From Gudongella sp964607545 (lineage in GTDB: Bacteria; Bacillota; Clostridia; Tissierellales; Tissierellaceae), in the NCBI GenBank assembly GCA_964607545.1, contig CAZSLV010000044.1:1-15637 (forward strand): a DNA stretch of 15,637 nucleotides. Direction: 5' to 3'. Position numbers and translations under genes: made by a program. Shown here piece by piece: positions 13,421 to 15,637 of the stretch. Within the stretch, counting starts at the first letter, position 1. Every line of letters starts with the position of its first letter. The notes under the pieces are model-generated. The model made no database searches, was not told the origin of the DNA, and worked only from the letters and a program-made list of their open reading frames with translations.

Positions 13421-14076
13421 TATATGGCACCTCCATCAACTATGTGAGTTACAAATATACCTGGAGTTCTTACGTCATTGGCATCTAATTCTCCTACTTT
13501 TACTACTTCTTCTGCTTCAACAATTACAACTTCTGCTGCCGTTGCCATTAATTCATTGAAGTTTCTAGTAGCTCCAAAGTATACGATGTTACCTGATTTA
13601 TCAACTGTTTGGCCAGCTATTAAGGCAACATCTGCCTTAAGTGGTAACTCAAGAAGGTATTCTACACCATCAATCTTAATTTTTTGTTTACCTTCTTCTA
13701 CTACAGTTCCAACTCCTGTTGGAGTTAAAATACCACCTAGACCCGCTCCTCCTGCTCTAACTTGTTCAGCAAGTGTTCCTTGTGGTACAAGGACAACTTC
13801 CATTTCGCTAGCATTCATTTGTCTACCGGTTTCTGGATTTGTTCCAACATGAGATACTATGCACTTTTTAATTTGTTTATTAACGATTAATTTTCCTACG
13901 CCAAAATCAGGAAAAGAAGTATCATTACAAATTAGAGTAAGGTCTTTTGTCCCTTTTTCAACTAACTTATCAATTAATCTGTGAGGGTTTCCACAACCAA
14001 GAAAGCCTCCAACCATAATTGTCATTCCATCTTGAATTAAGTCTATGGCCTTGTCAATACTAACTTCTTTATTCAT
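13420..14076 (-). CDS. atoD: CoA-transferase subunit A (acetoacetate/butyrate type)
   Basis: Alpha subunit of the same CoA-transferase, 218 residues. It has the family N-terminus (IQDGMTIMVGGFLGCGNPHRLID, residues about 13-35), NDTSFPDFGVGKL, the PQGTLAEQVRAGGAGLGGILTPTGVGT segment around 100-125 that contacts CoA, and ADVALIAGQTVDKSGN. An AGGT-type ribosome binding site precedes the ATG. It follows the thiolase by 30 nt and overlaps subunit B by 1 nt. Thiolase plus this transferase can run acetoacetate to two acetyl-CoA, or the reverse toward ketone and butyrate metabolism. Confidence 0.93.
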   Translation of the reverse strand: MNKEVSIDKAIDLIQDGMTIMVGGFLGCGNPHRLIDKLVEKGTKDLTLICNDTSFPDFGVGKLIVNKQIKKCIVSHVGTNPETGRQMNASEMEVVLVPQGTLAEQVRAGGAGLGGILTPTGVGTVVEEGKQKIKIDGVEYLLELPLKADVALIAGQTVDKSGNIVYFGATRNFNELMATAAEVVIVEAEEVVKVGELDANDVRTPGIFVTHIVDGGAI

Positions 14077-14106
14077 ATTTTTACCTGCCTTTCTAATTAA
14101 AGTGAT

Positions 14107-15285
14107 TTATCTTTTAACGATTAAAGACATTCCTTGGCCTCCACCTATACAAAGGGTTGCCAAACCAGTTTTATTATCTCTTTTTTCCATTTCATAAAGA
14201 AGGGTAACTAAGATTCTTGCACCACTTGCTCCTATTGGATGACCAAGGGCTATAGCTCCCCCATTTACATTAACTTTTTCCATGTCAAAGTTTAAGTCTT
14301 TAGCTACAGAAAGAGCTTGAGCAGCAAAGGCTTCATTTGCTTCAATTAAATCAAGGTCTTCAACTTTTAAACCTGCTTTTTCTAAAGCTTTCTTAGTAGC
14401 TGGTATTGGTCCAGTCCCCATTATTGCTGGGTCTACGCCACCTGCGGAATAGGATACTATCTCAGCTAGTATTTCAAGGCCTAACTCTTTAGCCTTATCT
14501 TCACTCATTATAACAAGGGCTGCTGCCCCATCATTTATTCCTGAAGATGAACCTGCAGTTACTGTTCCATCTTTTTTAAATGCTGGTCTTAATTTTCCAA
14601 GGCTTTCTGTTGTAGTTCCAAATTTAGGAAACTCATCTGTGTCAACTACTTGAGGATCTCCCTTTCTTTGTGGAATTTCAACTGCAACTATTTCATCCTT
14701 AAACTTTCCTTCTTTTAGGGCCTTCTCCGCTCTTTGTTGTGATGTAGCTGCTAAAAGATCTTGGTCTTCTCTTGTAAAACCATATTTTTCAACTATGTTC
14801 TCTGCTGTTATTCCCATATGATAATTATTAAATATGTCTGTTAATCCATCAGCTACCATGTAATCTACTACTTTGCCATCACCCATCCTTTGTCCCCATC
14901 TGTGGGCAGGTAATAAGTAGGGAGCCATACTCATATTTTCAGTTCCTCCAGCAACTATTACATCTGCATCTCCTGACTTTATGGCTTGAGCTGCTAAAGC
15001 AACAGTTTTTAAGCCAGAACCACAAACCTTATTTATTGTAAAGGAAGATACATGATCTGGTATGCCTGCTCCAATTGCTACTTGTCTTGCAACGTTTTGC
15101 CCTTGACCAGCCTGAAGCACATTACCAAATATTAATTCATCTACTTGTTCTGGATCTAGCTTAGCTCTTTTTAATGCTTCTTTTACTGCAACTACACCTA
15201 ACTTGACTGCAGAAAAGTCCTTAAAAACTCCTCCATAACTTCCTACAGGTGTCCTTACAGCGCTTACTATTACTACTTTTTTCAT
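14107..15285 (-). CDS. atoB: acetyl-CoA acetyltransferase (thiolase)
   Basis: Condenses two acetyl-CoA to acetoacetyl-CoA or cleaves it; biosynthetic-type thiolase of 392 residues. Catalytic residues are C88 in NKVCGSGLK, H349 in ALGHPIGASGAR and C379 in LCIGGGQG, at the same numbers as E. coli AtoB. AGGTENMSMAPYLLP, EANEAFAAQ and NVNGGAIALGHP are all intact. AAAGGGG lies 8 nt before the ATG. It is the first gene of the four-gene operon. The clostridial name thl would be equally apt; atoB is used because of the atoDA neighbours. No crotonase or butyryl-CoA dehydrogenase gene follows, unlike the classic butyrate operon. Confidence 0.95.
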   Translation of the reverse strand: MKKVVIVSAVRTPVGSYGGVFKDFSAVKLGVVAVKEALKRAKLDPEQVDELIFGNVLQAGQGQNVARQVAIGAGIPDHVSSFTINKVCGSGLKTVALAAQAIKSGDADVIVAGGTENMSMAPYLLPAHRWGQRMGDGKVVDYMVADGLTDIFNNYHMGITAENIVEKYGFTREDQDLLAATSQQRAEKALKEGKFKDEIVAVEIPQRKGDPQVVDTDEFPKFGTTTESLGKLRPAFKKDGTVTAGSSSGINDGAAALVIMSEDKAKELGLEILAEIVSYSAGGVDPAIMGTGPIPATKKALEKAGLKVEDLDLIEANEAFAAQALSVAKDLNFDMEKVNVNGGAIALGHPIGASGARILVTLLYEMEKRDNKTGLATLCIGGGQGMSLIVKR

Positions 15286-15637
15286 TATTAATACCCCTTT
15301 CTTTACCCTTGTTTTATTCTTATTTTTTATGAGTCTAGTGAATTACTTATTTATTACACCTAATATTATGTATACCCATAATACTTTACTTAACCTCTAT
15401 CTATACCTTTGCAATTTGCATGCCAAGTATAAGTAGGATTCTATATAGTTTAGGCTTTATTTTTCACTTATTTGTAAAGATAAGAGAAGTTTTAACAAAG
15501 TATCCTCCCTAAACTTAATCTTTAGTCTAAATATAGATACACTATTTATATTTATTAAAGTTATATTGAGTTATTGTATTAGTTTGCATACATTTTTATA
15601 TGTGTAATTTGATTATTGTAAATATATTCATACACTT
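15286..15637. other. 352-bp upstream region of the thiolase operon, no gene seen
   Basis: A/T-rich region with no supported coding sequence. It contains the sigma-54 promoter described separately, a leader of about 110 nt with a weak 7-bp A/T hairpin (TATTATG and CATAATA on the minus strand, around 15365-15385), and more than 200 bp upstream where an activator site would be expected. An imperfect dyad near 15585-15606 (GCATACAT facing ATGTGTA) is the only candidate and is weak. Confidence 0.6.
15410..15426 (-). promoter_or_regulatory. sigma-54 (-24/-12) promoter of the thiolase operon
   Basis: The minus strand reads TTGGCATGCAAATTGCA. This fits the sigma-54 consensus TGGCAC-N5-TTGCA/T with one change (T for C at the end of the -24 element) and with the GG and GC dinucleotides at exactly the required spacing. 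The start would be near 15399, about 113 nt before the thiolase ATG. No good TTGACA/TATAAT pair was found in the same region. Known ato and acyl-CoA operons in other bacteria use sigma-54 with AtoC- or BkdR-like activators, which supports the reading. Confidence 0.75.

Noticed and set aside
13478..13852. 124-codon plus-strand open frame inside the CoA-transferase A gene
   Set aside because: Low-complexity Ser/Thr-rich antisense shadow of a clear gene. The other antisense frames (for example 1645-1857, 5027-5437, 7831-8100, 9108-9356 and 10705-10935) were rejected for the same reason.
15585..15606. Activator binding site for the sigma-54 promoter
   Set aside because: The dyad is imperfect, the region is very A/T-rich, and no known consensus was matched.

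Overview
The window looks like chromosome of a low-GC Firmicute, probably an anaerobic fermenting member of the Clostridia. The evidence is AT-rich DNA and codon use, strong AGGAGG-type ribosome binding sites, several TTG starts, a thiolase/CoA-transferase operon, and an IclR-controlled uronate/KDG pathway whose fructuronate reductase is the SDR type known from Bacillus. This is inferred from gene content only; there is no rRNA or other species marker. No CRISPR array, tRNA, complete insertion sequence or phage gene was seen.

Region 1 (1-10394) is a sugar-acid catabolic locus. From the left edge, a minus-strand operon holds yiaL, a Gfo/Idh/MocA oxidoreductase, dlgD (yiaK-like) and a TRAP binding lipoprotein (dctP); the membrane subunits of the TRAP transporter are presumably beyond position 1. 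Divergent from it is a zinc alcohol dehydrogenase of the L-galactonate/L-gulonate 5-dehydrogenase type. It converges on a second minus-strand operon, kduD-uxuA-uxuB. Next come the IclR-family regulator gene (minus) and a divergent plus-strand kdgA-kdgK operon. The inferred flow is: imported sugar acid, then fructuronate (zinc dehydrogenase), mannonate (UxuB), 2-keto-3-deoxygluconate or KDG (UxuA, or KduD from the diketo acid), KDPG (KdgK), and finally pyruvate plus glyceraldehyde-3-phosphate (KdgA). Neither uronate isomerase (UxaC) nor KduI is in the window.

The most striking signal is regulatory. The leaders of yiaL, kduD and kdgA each carry two 17-bp quasi-palindromes (consensus GTTTCAYWATRCGRAAY), with centres exactly 20 bp apart in all three places. 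Each pair sits on or just downstream of a TTGCA(A/T)-17-TATAAT promoter. This defines a local regulon, most simply repressed by the IclR protein encoded in the middle of it. The pattern also ties the yiaL/dlgD/TRAP operon, whose substrate is unknown, to KDG metabolism.

Region 2 (10434-11739) holds an AEC-family permease on the minus strand with a TTG start, then about 340 bp without a gene that contains a nested dyad, an unrecognised 58-codon open stretch and a terminator.

Region 3 (11740-15637) is a minus-strand operon: acetyl-CoA acetyltransferase, CoA-transferase subunits A and B, and a 3-hydroxyacyl-CoA dehydrogenase-like protein. Upstream of it is a sequence that fits the sigma-54 -24/-12 promoter consensus almost exactly, suggesting control by an enhancer-binding activator that is not visible here.
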